Positions 1-6,051 of a stretch of 6,344 nucleotides of DNA are shown here, piece after piece (positions within the stretch are counted from its first letter, which is position 1; every line of letters begins with the position of its first letter). A model generated the notes under the pieces. It made no database searches. It saw only the letters and a program-made list of their open reading frames with translations, and was not told the DNA's origin. A program made the translations under genes and the position numbers. The stretch spans positions 1 to 6,344 of the forward strand of contig JALGUI010000172.1 in NCBI GenBank assembly GCA_029820915.1. The letters run 5' to 3'. The stretch is from Candidatus Zipacnadia bacterium (GTDB taxonomy: Bacteria > Armatimonadota > Zipacnadia > Zipacnadales > UBA5352).

Positions 1-903
1 CTCCCACTTCCAGTCCACCCACTCCTGCACCGCGGCGCGGACCTCCGCGCCCTCGTCGCTACGGAACAGGTGGCGGAAGCGCGTCTGCGGCTCGAGGAAG
101 GCCTCGATGGGCTGCTTCTCCTTGGGCTTGTAGGTGATCTTGTAGACGCCGTGCTCGACCTCGTACAGCGGCCAGACGCAGGTGTCGGCGGCGAGCTGCG
201 AGATCGCCGCCGTCAGGCCGCCGTCGCAGCCCCAGCCCAGCGGGCACGGCGTCAGCACGTTGATGAAGGCCGGGCCCTCGATCTCGAAGCCCTTCTCAGC
301 CTTGTTCACGATGTCACGCCAGCGGCCGGGGATGGTCTGGGCGACGTACGGGATGTCGTGCGCGACCATGATCTCGGTCAGGTCCTTGCGGTTCTGACGC
401 TTGCCGGGGATGACGCTGCCGGCGGGGCTGGTGGTGGTGTGCGTGCCCTTGATCGTCGCCGACGAGCGCTGGACCCCGGTGTTCATGTACGCTTCGTTGT
501 TGAGGCACACGTAAAGGAAGTCATGGCCGCGCTCGGCGGCGCCCGACAGGGCCTGGATGCCGATGTCGTAGGTGCCGCCGTCGCCGCCGAAGGCCACGAA
601 CTTGTAGTCGGCGTCGGGGTCGATCTTCCCCTGGCGCTTGAGGGACTTGTACATGGCCTCGATGCCCGACACGGCCGCAGCGGCGTTCTCGAAGGCAATG
701 TGCAGCCACGGCACGTTCCACGCGGTGTACGGGAAGATGGTGGTGGAGACCTCGAGGCAGCCGGTGGCATTGGCCACCAGCACGGGGTTCTCCGTGGCCA
801 TCAGCACCTGGCGGACGACGATCGGCTCGCCGCAGCCCGGGCACAGGCGGTGGCCGCCGGTGAGGCGCACGTCGCGGTGCGACAGTTGCTTGAGCGTAGG
901 CAT
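1..903 (-). CDS. porB: Pyruvate:ferredoxin oxidoreductase, beta subunit (partial, C-terminus off the window)
   Basis: The beta subunit binds the diphosphate of thiamine diphosphate and one [4Fe-4S] cluster. I read 301 residues, starting MPTLKQLSHRDVRLTGG and still open at base 1; the family's usual length suggests only a short tail is missing. The cluster cysteines are C21 and C24 (LCPGCGEP), C49 (NATGCLEV) and C220 (LTPCPLGW). The thiamine diphosphate motif begins at GGDGGTYDIGIQALSGA (106-122) and ends at NNEAYMNTGVQRSSAT (135-150). FPYTAWNVPWLHIAFENAAA (57-76) and RFRHLF (275-280) are also typical. The start is supported by GGAGGAG at 914-908, which overlaps the last base of the porA stop, with a 4-nt spacer; this arrangement implies coupled translation with porA. 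It is the last por gene in the order gamma-delta-alpha-beta. No frame break is seen. Confidence 0.96.
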   Translation of the reverse strand, partial: MPTLKQLSHRDVRLTGGHRLCPGCGEPIVVRQVLMATENPVLVANATGCLEVSTTIFPYTAWNVPWLHIAFENAAAAVSGIEAMYKSLKRQGKIDPDADYKFVAFGGDGGTYDIGIQALSGAAERGHDFLYVCLNNEAYMNTGVQRSSATIKGTHTTTSPAGSVIPGKRQNRKDLTEIMVAHDIPYVAQTIPGRWRDIVNKAEKGFEIEGPAFINVLTPCPLGWGCDGGLTAAISQLAADTCVWPLYEVEHGVYKITYKPKEKQPIEAFLEPQTRFRHLFRSDEGAEVRAAVQEWVDWKWE

Positions 904-913
904 TGCTCTCCTC

Positions 914-2095
914 CTACTCCCTCAGGCCCAGGAAGCCGACCGGCTCGACCGGCTGCCCGTCCTCGGCGACCTGCGTGAGGTCGGTGAAGACGCTCTGCAG
1001 GTCCTCGGGCAGGATCTCGCGGCCACCCAGACCATAGATGTAGTTGTTCGTCGGGATCTGCTCACCGAAGGTGTACAGCGCCGACGTGACCTCGTGGTAC
1101 AGCGGCCCGGCGTGCGCGCCGAAGGAGGCCGCGCGGTCGAGCACGGCGATCGCCGATGCGCCCGCAAGCGCGCCCGCGATCTCCTCGGCCGGGAAGGGCC
1201 GGAAGGCGCGCAGCTTGAGCATCCCGGCCTTCACGCCCTGCTCTCGCAGGCCCGCGACGACGTCCCGCAGTGTGCCGCACGTCGAGCCCATGGCAATGAC
1301 GATCAGATCGGCGTCGTCGGTCATGAACTCCTCGAGCAGTCCGTACTCGCGGCCGAAGACCTCGCCGAAGCGCTTGCCCTCGGCGACGATGGCCTCCTTC
1401 GCGGGCGGGTAGGCCTCCATCTGGCTGCGTTTGTGCTCGAAGTAGTAGTCGTAGAGGTCGAGCGGGCCGAAGGTCTGCGGGTTGTCGATGTCGAGCATGG
1501 GGTTGATGGCCTGGTAGGGCCTGACCCACTCGCGCACGGCCTCGTCCGTCTCGACCTCGAGCAGCTCGTACGAGTGCGAGAGCAGGAAGCCGTCCAGGCA
1601 GCTCATGACGGGCAGGCGCACCTCTTCACGCTCGCCGATGGCGACGGCCTGGATGAGGTTGTCGTACGCCTCCTGCACGTCCTCGGCGTAGAGCTGGACC
1701 CAGCCGGTGTCGCGCGCGCCCATGCCGTCGGAGTGGTCACAGTGGATGTTGATGTTGCCCGACAGCGCGCGGTTGACCAAGGTCAGGATGACCGGCTGGC
1801 GCAGCGACGACACGATGTAGAGGATCTCCCACATCAGCGCCAGGCCGTTCGCGGACGTCGCGTTCATGACGCGTCCGCCCGCGACCGCCGCGGCCAGGCA
1901 CGCGCTCATCGCCGAGTGCTCGGACTCGACGGCGACGAAGTTGGTGTCCACCTTGCCGTCGGCCACGAACTGAGCGAAGGCCTGCACGATCTCGGTGGAC
2001 GGCGTGATCGGGTAGGCCGCGACGACGTCGGGGTTGATCTGCCGCATCGCCTCGGCGACGGCCTCATTGCCCTCAAGTGCTATCTCCTTGCCCAT
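914..2095 (-). CDS. porA: Pyruvate:ferredoxin oxidoreductase, alpha subunit
   Basis: The alpha subunit provides the pyrimidine-binding part of the thiamine diphosphate site and contacts the 2-oxoacid. The 393-residue protein shows GNEAVAEAMRQINPDVV (9-25), the substrate-loop motif YPITPSTE (28-35), VESEHSAM (56-63), TSANGLALMWE (80-90) and NRALSGNINIHCDHSD (108-123). By motif position T31, a glutamate in VESEH and R109 correspond to the residues that in one-chain PFOR contact pyruvate or activate the cofactor; this mapping is from memory of the Desulfovibrio enzyme. The second half (about 255-360) is the transketolase C-terminal-like domain, with VIAMGSTCGTLRDVV and LRAFRPFPAEEI. The pattern fits pyruvate better than the isovalerate or oxoglutarate enzymes, which I cannot fully exclude. 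It starts 2 nt after porD and has GGAGGAGG 7 nt upstream; porB follows after 10 nt. It can run towards acetyl-CoA oxidatively or towards pyruvate in CO2 fixation. Confidence 0.96.
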   Translation of the reverse strand: MGKEIALEGNEAVAEAMRQINPDVVAAYPITPSTEIVQAFAQFVADGKVDTNFVAVESEHSAMSACLAAAVAGGRVMNATSANGLALMWEILYIVSSLRQPVILTLVNRALSGNINIHCDHSDGMGARDTGWVQLYAEDVQEAYDNLIQAVAIGEREEVRLPVMSCLDGFLLSHSYELLEVETDEAVREWVRPYQAINPMLDIDNPQTFGPLDLYDYYFEHKRSQMEAYPPAKEAIVAEGKRFGEVFGREYGLLEEFMTDDADLIVIAMGSTCGTLRDVVAGLREQGVKAGMLKLRAFRPFPAEEIAGALAGASAIAVLDRAASFGAHAGPLYHEVTSALYTFGEQIPTNNYIYGLGGREILPEDLQSVFTDLTQVAEDGQPVEPVGFLGLRE

Positions 2096-2097
2096 TG

Positions 2098-2430
2098 CTA
2101 TGCCTCCTCCGGCTCGTCGCCCGCGTCCTCGAAGTCGCCGCCGGGAACCATCGTGATGCAGTCCTTCGGGCAGACTTGGGCGCAGATGCCGCAGCCCTTG
2201 CAGTGCTCGGCGGAAAAGCCCAGGCCCTTGACGGACTCGTCCTTGACGTACACGGCGTTGTCGGGGCAGTAGACCCAGCAGAACAGGCAGTCGATGCAGG
2301 ACTCGTCGTCGCGCACCGGGTGCTCGTTGCGCCAGCCGCCGACGTGGTACTCCTCGGCGTTGCCCGCCTGCGGGATGATTCCGCCGCGCTCCATCTCATG
2401 CCACTTCGCATCGGGCGGGTAGTGACTCAT
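2098..2430 (-). CDS. porD: Pyruvate:ferredoxin oxidoreductase, delta subunit (2x[4Fe-4S] ferredoxin)
   Basis: This is the electron-transfer subunit. Its two [4Fe-4S] clusters carry electrons from the beta subunit to soluble ferredoxin. Both cluster motifs are complete: C45-x2-C48-x2-C51-x3-C55-P and C77-x2-C80-x2-C83-x3-C87-P. An additional C91 follows the second motif. The 110-residue length, the N-terminal extension of about 40 residues (with GGWRNEHPVRDDESC before the first cluster) and the acidic C-terminal tail are usual for PorD. The ATG overlaps the porG stop by 4 nt, and GAGGAGG lies 7 nt upstream inside porG. The stop is 2 nt before porA. An isolated ferredoxin is excluded by the operon context. 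Confidence 0.95.
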   Translation of the reverse strand: MSHYPPDAKWHEMERGGIIPQAGNAEEYHVGGWRNEHPVRDDESCIDCLFCWVYCPDNAVYVKDESVKGLGFSAEHCKGCGICAQVCPKDCITMVPGGDFEDAGDEPEEA

Positions 2431-2996
2431 GACGTGACCTCCTCGTACGCGCGCTCGAGCGCGGCGTAGTTGGCCTCGATGGCGGCCTGCGACAGCTTCC
2501 CACCGAGCCGTTGATCGACCGCGTGCTTGAGCGCCTCGACGCCGGCGATGTCCGTGGCCTTCGCCATCGCGCCCAGCATCGGGGTGTTGGGGATCGGTCT
2601 GCCGATGGTGTCCATCGCCACCTGGGTGGCGTTCACCACGAACACCTTCACGTTCGGGTTGCCCAGTTGCGCGCGGATCTCGTCGGCGCTCTGGTCGGTG
2701 TTGACGACCAGGACCGCGCCCTCGCCCATCCCGTCGGTAACGTTCTCGGTCGCAAGCAGCGTGTCGTCGAGAACGCCTACCACATCGGGGGACTTGACGC
2801 TCGAGCGCAGGCGGATCGGCTCGTCGCTGATGCGCACGTACGACTTCATCGGCGCCCCGCGGCGCTCGGCGCCGTACTCCGGGAAGGCGTTGATGCGCCA
2901 GCCCTCCTCCGCGGCGGCCACGGCCAGGATGTAGCCGGCGGTCTTCGCGCCCTGCCCACCCCGCCCGTGGAAGCGGACTTCCGTGAGTTGTGCCAT
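2427..2996 (-). CDS. porG: Pyruvate:ferredoxin oxidoreductase, gamma subunit
   Basis: This is the gamma subunit of the four-subunit 2-oxoacid:ferredoxin oxidoreductase; in the one-chain enzymes it corresponds to domain III, which contributes to CoA binding. The 189-residue protein carries the family signatures FHGRGGQGAKTA (9-20), FPEYGAERRGAP (38-49) and IRLRS (61-65), followed by the Rossmann-like core with VLVVNTD and VKVFVVNATQVA, and PIPNTPMLGAMAKAT near the C-terminus. The start is supported by a strong GAGGAGG 7 nt upstream. It opens the por cluster, 97 nt after recR, and its stop overlaps the porD start by 4 nt (ATGA), a sign of translational coupling. The order gamma-delta-alpha-beta is the one known from Thermotoga and archaeal POR operons. 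Related enzymes use 2-oxoisovalerate or 2-oxoglutarate, but the alpha subunit next door favours pyruvate. Confidence 0.95.
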   Translation of the reverse strand: MAQLTEVRFHGRGGQGAKTAGYILAVAAAEEGWRINAFPEYGAERRGAPMKSYVRISDEPIRLRSSVKSPDVVGVLDDTLLATENVTDGMGEGAVLVVNTDQSADEIRAQLGNPNVKVFVVNATQVAMDTIGRPIPNTPMLGAMAKATDIAGVEALKHAVDQRLGGKLSQAAIEANYAALERAYEEVTS

Positions 2997-3003
2997 GGAC
3001 TAT

Positions 3004-3010
3004 CCTCCTC
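3004..3010 (-). promoter_or_regulatory. Shine-Dalgarno of porG
   Basis: GAGGAGG lies 7 nt before the porG ATG at 2996, a near-ideal ribosome binding site. It sits in the 97-nt gap after recR, which also contains a CG-rich imperfect palindrome (around 3065-3090) and a small GCAG/CTGC hairpin (3051-3062). I see no convincing -35/-10 pair and no T-run on the minus strand, so whether the por genes have their own promoter here is open. Confidence 0.75.
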
Positions 3011-3093
3011 AGTCTGTCACCGGACCTGGGGCCGGCTCGCTGGTTGGTTTGCAGCTATCTGCATCCCGCGGCGACGTCGGCCGCCGGGGTCGA

Positions 3094-3699
3094 TCACTCG
3101 GTCATCTCGGTGCGTCCGCGCAGGGCGCGCGCCACCGTCACCTGGTCGGCGTAGTCGAGGTCCGCGCCCACGGGCAGGCCCAGCGCCAGCCGGGTCACAC
3201 GCATGCCGCGCCCGCCGAGCACCTCGCGCAGGAATTCGGCAGTCGCGTCCCCCTCCACCGTCGGCGGCGTCGCCAAGATCACCTCGGACACGCCCAGGCG
3301 ATCGATGCGCTCGAGCAGCTCGGTGATGCGCAGGTCGCCCGGCCCCACGCCCTCGACCGGCGACAGCAGCCCGTCGAGCACGTGGTAGAGGCCGCGGTAC
3401 TCGCCTGCGCGCTCCAGCGCCATCAGGTCCTTGGCGTCGGCGACCACGCAGATCGCGTCTCGCTCGCGGTCGTCGGCGACGCAGACCGGACACAGCGCCT
3501 CGACCGACCAGTTGCCGCACTCCTCGCAGCGCCGGATGCGGCGGTGGACGTCCACGAGGGCTCGCGCCAGCCGCTCCGCCCGCTCGGGGCCGGCCGCCAG
3601 CAGGTGGAAGGCCAGGCGTTGCGCGCTCTTGGGGCCGATGCCGGGAAGGGCCTCGAGCTGCTCGATCAGCTCCCGGATGGGCTCGGCATAGCTGAGCAT
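3094..3699 (-). CDS. recR: Recombination mediator protein RecR
   Basis: RecR acts with RecO (and RecF) in the cytoplasm to load RecA onto SSB-coated single-stranded gaps during recombinational repair. The 201-residue length is normal for the family. In order there are a helix-hairpin-helix LPGIGPKSAQRLAFHLL (18-34), a zinc finger C-x2-C-x8-C-x2-C (C58, C61, C70, C73), a Toprim domain starting at CVVADAKDL (84-92) with HVLDGLLSPVEGVGP (106-120) and VILATPPTVEGDATA (140-154), and the C-terminal GLPVGADLDYADQVT (174-188). The ATPPTVEG segment has Pro where many relatives have Asn or Asp, a minor variation. The ATG at 3699 gives the usual N-terminus (MLSYAEPIRELIEQLEALPG); the frame is open further upstream to 4023 but that part lies within ybaB and its flank and shows no homology. 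The ribosome binding site is weak (GAGG about 13 nt upstream). The gap after ybaB, 148 nt, is longer than usual for this pair. Confidence 0.97.
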   Translation of the reverse strand: MLSYAEPIRELIEQLEALPGIGPKSAQRLAFHLLAAGPERAERLARALVDVHRRIRRCEECGNWSVEALCPVCVADDRERDAICVVADAKDLMALERAGEYRGLYHVLDGLLSPVEGVGPGDLRITELLERIDRLGVSEVILATPPTVEGDATAEFLREVLGGRGMRVTRLALGLPVGADLDYADQVTVARALRGRTEMTE

Positions 3700-3794
3700 G
3701 CGGGTCGAACCGCCTCGCCGTTTCGCCGCCGCCCACGCGCTGCCTGCATGCGGGCACGGACGGCTGATGGCCGCTCTGTCGCCCGACACGGTGC

Positions 3795-3825
3795 GGCCCC
3801 GGCGACCGGTCCGGTCATCGGGGTC
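3795..3825 (-). other. Inverted repeat in the ybaB-recR gap
   Basis: The 148-nt space between ybaB and recR contains a near-palindrome. CCCCG (3797-3801) pairs with CGGGG (3819-3823), and GACCG (3804-3808) pairs with CGGTC (3812-3816) around a 3-nt loop. Two interior positions between the two blocks are mismatched or wobble. On the minus strand it would form a stable RNA hairpin about 95 nt before the recR start. No T-run follows it, so it is not a standard intrinsic terminator. It could be a processing, attenuation or protein-binding site, or a chance product of base composition. The rest of this gap shows no gene or recognisable signal. Confidence 0.35.
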
Positions 3826-3847
3826 CGCGCCCGGGGCGGGCCGATCG

Positions 3848-4177
3848 CTACAGGATGTCGGGAAGTTCCATGCCCATGCTCGCGAAGGGCAGGGCCTCAC
3901 TGAGGCGAGCGCGCTTGGTGTCGGAGGCCTTACGCAGCGCCTCACGCACACCGGCGCACACGAGGTCCTGCACCAGCTCGCAATCGCCCTCGCGCAGCAC
4001 CTGGGGGTCGATCTGCACATCAAGGACCTCGCCGAGGCCGGTCACGGTGACCCTCACCGCACCGCCTCCCGCGCTGCCCACGATCTCCATGGCGCGCAAC
4101 TCGTCGGCCGCATCGGCCATCTGCCGCTGGATGCCCTCAAGCTGCGACTCGATCATCCGCTGGAACGGGTTTATCAT
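3848..4177 (-). CDS. ybaB: YbaB/EbfC family nucleoid-associated DNA-binding protein
   Basis: This is a small dimeric nucleoid-associated protein. Family members bind DNA with little or some sequence preference and form pincer-like dimers. The 109-residue length equals that of the E. coli protein. The visible layout is typical: an N-terminal amphipathic helix (about 5-30, FQRMIESQLEGIQRQMADAA), a glycine turn GSAGGGAVRVTVTG (34-47), a strand with VLDVQIDPQVL (51-61), then a helix with LVQDLVCAGVREALRKA (68-84) and a short C-terminal tail ending MELPDIL. The ATG at 4177 is chosen because it gives the normal family length; a longer reading from 4288 would overlap dnaX and add unmatched residues. 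The ribosome binding site is not clean: the best purine run, GAGGGGAG, lies about 13 nt upstream. The gene follows dnaX after 78 nt and precedes recR, the usual neighbourhood. C66 and C74 have no known role. Confidence 0.93.
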   Translation of the reverse strand: MINPFQRMIESQLEGIQRQMADAADELRAMEIVGSAGGGAVRVTVTGLGEVLDVQIDPQVLREGDCELVQDLVCAGVREALRKASDTKRARLSEALPFASMGMELPDIL

Positions 4178-4256
4178 CTTCGTCTCGTGCTCCCCTCGGC
4201 CGGCGAGCGGCTCCGGGCCGGTATTCGCCGCGATGGTTGCGGCCACCTCGCGCGCC

Positions 4257-5879
4257 CTACAATGAGCCCTCCTGCTCCTCGACGCCATTGAAGTTCAGCT
4301 TGAGGGCCTCGACGGTCTTGTCCTGCTCCTGAGCGGACGACCCCGCCGCCTCCTCGACGCCCGTCTCAGCTTCCGCCGGGCCCTCCTCGGTCACGCACCG
4401 GACGCCGAGCCTGGTGCCGAACACCACCTCGATCGCGTCTGAGACGCGCGAGGTGTAGCCCTCCGCCACGCGGTCGCGCAGCCATGGGTAGTCCGACGGG
4501 AAGGTCAGCGCAACGGTCTCGCCATCGAAGTCGCTCGGCGTCGCGTCCCGCACCATCGCGAGGACGCTGAGCTGCCCGTCGTCCTCGAGCCTGCGGCAGA
4601 CCAGCGGCCAGTGCTCGACGAGCGCCTCGAGCGTCGGCTCGCCGCCCGCCAGGGCGACCGGCAACTCGGCCACTTCGTCCGCGGCGGGCTTGGGCGCCTC
4701 CTCGGCCGGCTCCTCCGGCGGCTCGGGTTCGACCGCCTCGGGCTTGGGCTGCTCCGCCGGCGGCTCGGGCTCGACCGCCTCGGGCTCCGGCTCTTCGACG
4801 GGTGGCTCCGGCGCCGGCCGCTCCGCGGGCGTCGCCTGCGGCTGCGCCTGGGCGGTCTGCGCCGCGCCCTCTGCGGCCGAGGCCAGGTGCGCCAGGGTTA
4901 CCTCGAGCAGCAGCGACTGCTGCGCGGTCTCCCGCAGACGCACCGCGGCCTCGCCGAGGGCCTCGATGGTCTCGCCCAGCCGCCGCGAACCGATCGCCTG
5001 CGCCTGGGCCTGCATGCGCTCGCGGCCCGCCGTCGGGGCCTGCATCCAGCGCGGCGGGCTGACGCCCAGCGACAGCCGCATGAGGTCGCGGAAGTACAGG
5101 CTGAGGTCCTCGACAAGCTGGCCGATGTCCTTGCCGCCGGCGACGACCGCGTCCATGCCCTCGAACACGCCCTGGATGTCCCCGGCGGCGACGGCGTCGG
5201 CGAACGAGGCGAGCAGTTCGGCGTCGGTCACGCCGAGCATGGCGTTGACCGTCGCGAGCGTCACCTGGCCGCGGGCGAAGGAGATAGCCTGGTCGAAGAT
5301 CGACTCGGCGTCGCGCATGGCGCCACCCGCCGCGCGGGCGATGGCGCCCAGCGCCTCCTCCTCCACCTCCACGTCTTCCCGCCCGGCGATCTCGCGCAGC
5401 GCCCCGACGATCAGCGCCGGCGCGATGGGCCGGAACTCGAAGGTCTGGCAGCGCGAGCGGATCGTCGGGAGGATGCCGTGCGGCTCGGTGGTGGCCAGCA
5501 CGAAGTGGACGAACTCCGGCGGCTCCTCGAGGGTCTTCAGGAAGGCGTTGGCGGCGGCGGGCGTCAGCATGTGCGCCTCATCGAGGATGTAGAACTTCAC
5601 CCGCGACTGGGTCGGGGCGTAGGCCACGCCCTCACGCAGTTCCCGGATGTCGTCGATGCCGCGATTGCTGGCGGCGTCGATCTCGATGAGGTCGAGCGCC
5701 CGCCCGGAGTCGATGGCCAGGCACATCTCGCACTCGCAGCACGGCTCGGGGGTCGGGCCCCGCTCGCAGGCGAGGGCCTTGGCCAGCACGCGGGCGGTGG
5801 TGGTGGCGACGTGGTCCTGGCCGACGATCTCGTCGAAGGTCCGGGGCCTGTATTTCAGGGCGAAGGTCTGGTACGCCAT
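4257..5879 (-). CDS. dnaX: DNA polymerase III subunit gamma/tau (clamp loader), lacking the Walker A P-loop
   Basis: DnaX is the ATP-driven motor subunit of the clamp loader, which opens the beta sliding clamp and places it on primed DNA. The 540-residue protein starts MAYQTFALKYRPRTF, the conserved N-terminal box. A zinc module C-x8-C-x2-C-x2-C (C38, C47, C50, C53, with an extra C48) follows. Next come LIEIDAAS (64-71), Walker B DEAH (100-103), LKTLEEPPE (114-122), sensor 1 ATTEP (129-133), the SRC arginine-finger motif (142-144) and sensor 2 GGAMRD (185-190). Domain III runs to about 340, a Pro/Glu-rich linker spans about 341-408, and a C-terminal domain lies at about 415-500. The oddity is at residues 24-30: the text goes from VGQDHVATT straight to TARVLAKAL. 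The roughly 26 residues that should carry HAYLFSGPRGxGKT are absent, with no frameshift. The start at 5879 is chosen because family homology begins there and GGAAGGG precedes it by 5 nt; an in-frame ATG at 5981 would add 34 Arg-rich residues without homology. No A-rich slippery heptamer for a shorter gamma product is visible. Confidence 0.93.
   Translation of the reverse strand: MAYQTFALKYRPRTFDEIVGQDHVATTTARVLAKALACERGPTPEPCCECEMCLAIDSGRALDLIEIDAASNRGIDDIRELREGVAYAPTQSRVKFYILDEAHMLTPAAANAFLKTLEEPPEFVHFVLATTEPHGILPTIRSRCQTFEFRPIAPALIVGALREIAGREDVEVEEEALGAIARAAGGAMRDAESIFDQAISFARGQVTLATVNAMLGVTDAELLASFADAVAAGDIQGVFEGMDAVVAGGKDIGQLVEDLSLYFRDLMRLSLGVSPPRWMQAPTAGRERMQAQAQAIGSRRLGETIEALGEAAVRLRETAQQSLLLEVTLAHLASAAEGAAQTAQAQPQATPAERPAPEPPVEEPEPEAVEPEPPAEQPKPEAVEPEPPEEPAEEAPKPAADEVAELPVALAGGEPTLEALVEHWPLVCRRLEDDGQLSVLAMVRDATPSDFDGETVALTFPSDYPWLRDRVAEGYTSRVSDAIEVVFGTRLGVRCVTEEGPAEAETGVEEAAGSSAQEQDKTVEALKLNFNGVEEQEGSL
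4715..4786. repeat. Two 30-bp direct repeats inside the dnaX linker
   Basis: Copies at 4715-4744 and 4757-4786 differ at one position out of 30 and are offset by 42 bp, which is 14 codons. In the protein they encode the repeated EAVEPEPP segments of the Pro/Glu-rich linker (about residues 366-391) between the clamp-loader core and the C-terminal domain. The 42-bp offset keeps the frame, so the linker can lengthen or shorten without harming the gene. Low-complexity linkers here are common in DnaX tau proteins. Confidence 0.85.
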
Positions 5880-5884
5880 CGATG

Positions 5885-5891
5885 CCCTTCC
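5885..5891 (-). promoter_or_regulatory. Shine-Dalgarno of dnaX
   Basis: GGAAGGG on the minus strand lies 5 nt before the ATG at 5879. It supports that start over the upstream in-frame ATG at 5981, because protein similarity to the DnaX family also begins at the MAYQTFALKYRPRTF start. Confidence 0.7.
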
Positions 5892-5998
5892 GTTCCGGCC
5901 GTGGACTGCCGACCGCCGTGCGCCGGCATGACGGCGGCGCGACCGCGCGCCCGAGATGCCGCGCGACGTCCGGGACGCCATCAGGTGTCATCCATGGT

Positions 5999-6028
5999 GC
6001 CGGCGGCTGGGGAGTCCTCAGCCCCGGC
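5999..6028 (-). other. GC-rich hairpin between the SRP RNA and dnaX
   Basis: The 172-nt space between the SRP RNA 3' end and the dnaX start holds one strong inverted repeat: GCCGG (5999-6003) plus GGCTG (6005-6009) pair with CAGCC (6019-6023) plus CCGGC (6024-6028). This gives 10 GC-rich pairs with one bulged base, and two further G-C pairs are possible inside the loop. It starts 24 nt beyond the SRP RNA end, where a terminator or processing site would be expected, but no run of T follows it on the minus strand. It could stop some transcription after the SRP RNA, protect a processed 3' end, or simply be a by-product of high GC. The rest of the gap, 5880-5998, shows nothing I recognise apart from the dnaX ribosome binding site. 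Confidence 0.35.
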
Positions 6029-6051
6029 GTCACGGACTGGTTGAATGATAA

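Noticed and set aside
638..2272. A 544-codon open frame on the plus strand across porA and part of porB and porD
   Set aside because: It lies antisense to genes with clear family motifs. Its translation is rich in Arg, Val, Leu, Asp and His with no recognisable domain, as expected of a shadow frame in GC-rich DNA.
3051..3090. Small GCAG/CTGC hairpin and a CG-rich imperfect palindrome after recR as a terminator
   Set aside because: The stems are short or interrupted and no T-run follows on the minus strand; the only T-rich stretch lies in the wrong orientation.
5880..5981. A 34-residue N-terminal extension of DnaX from an ATG at 5981
   Set aside because: The added residues are Arg/Ala/Gly-rich and unlike the family. 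The ATG at 5879 has a good ribosome binding site and begins exactly at the conserved N-terminus.
4611..6044. A 477-codon open frame on the plus strand across dnaX and into the upstream gap
   Set aside because: It mirrors the dnaX reading frame, is extremely Arg/Leu/Gly-rich and shows no motif; stop codons are rare by chance at this GC content.
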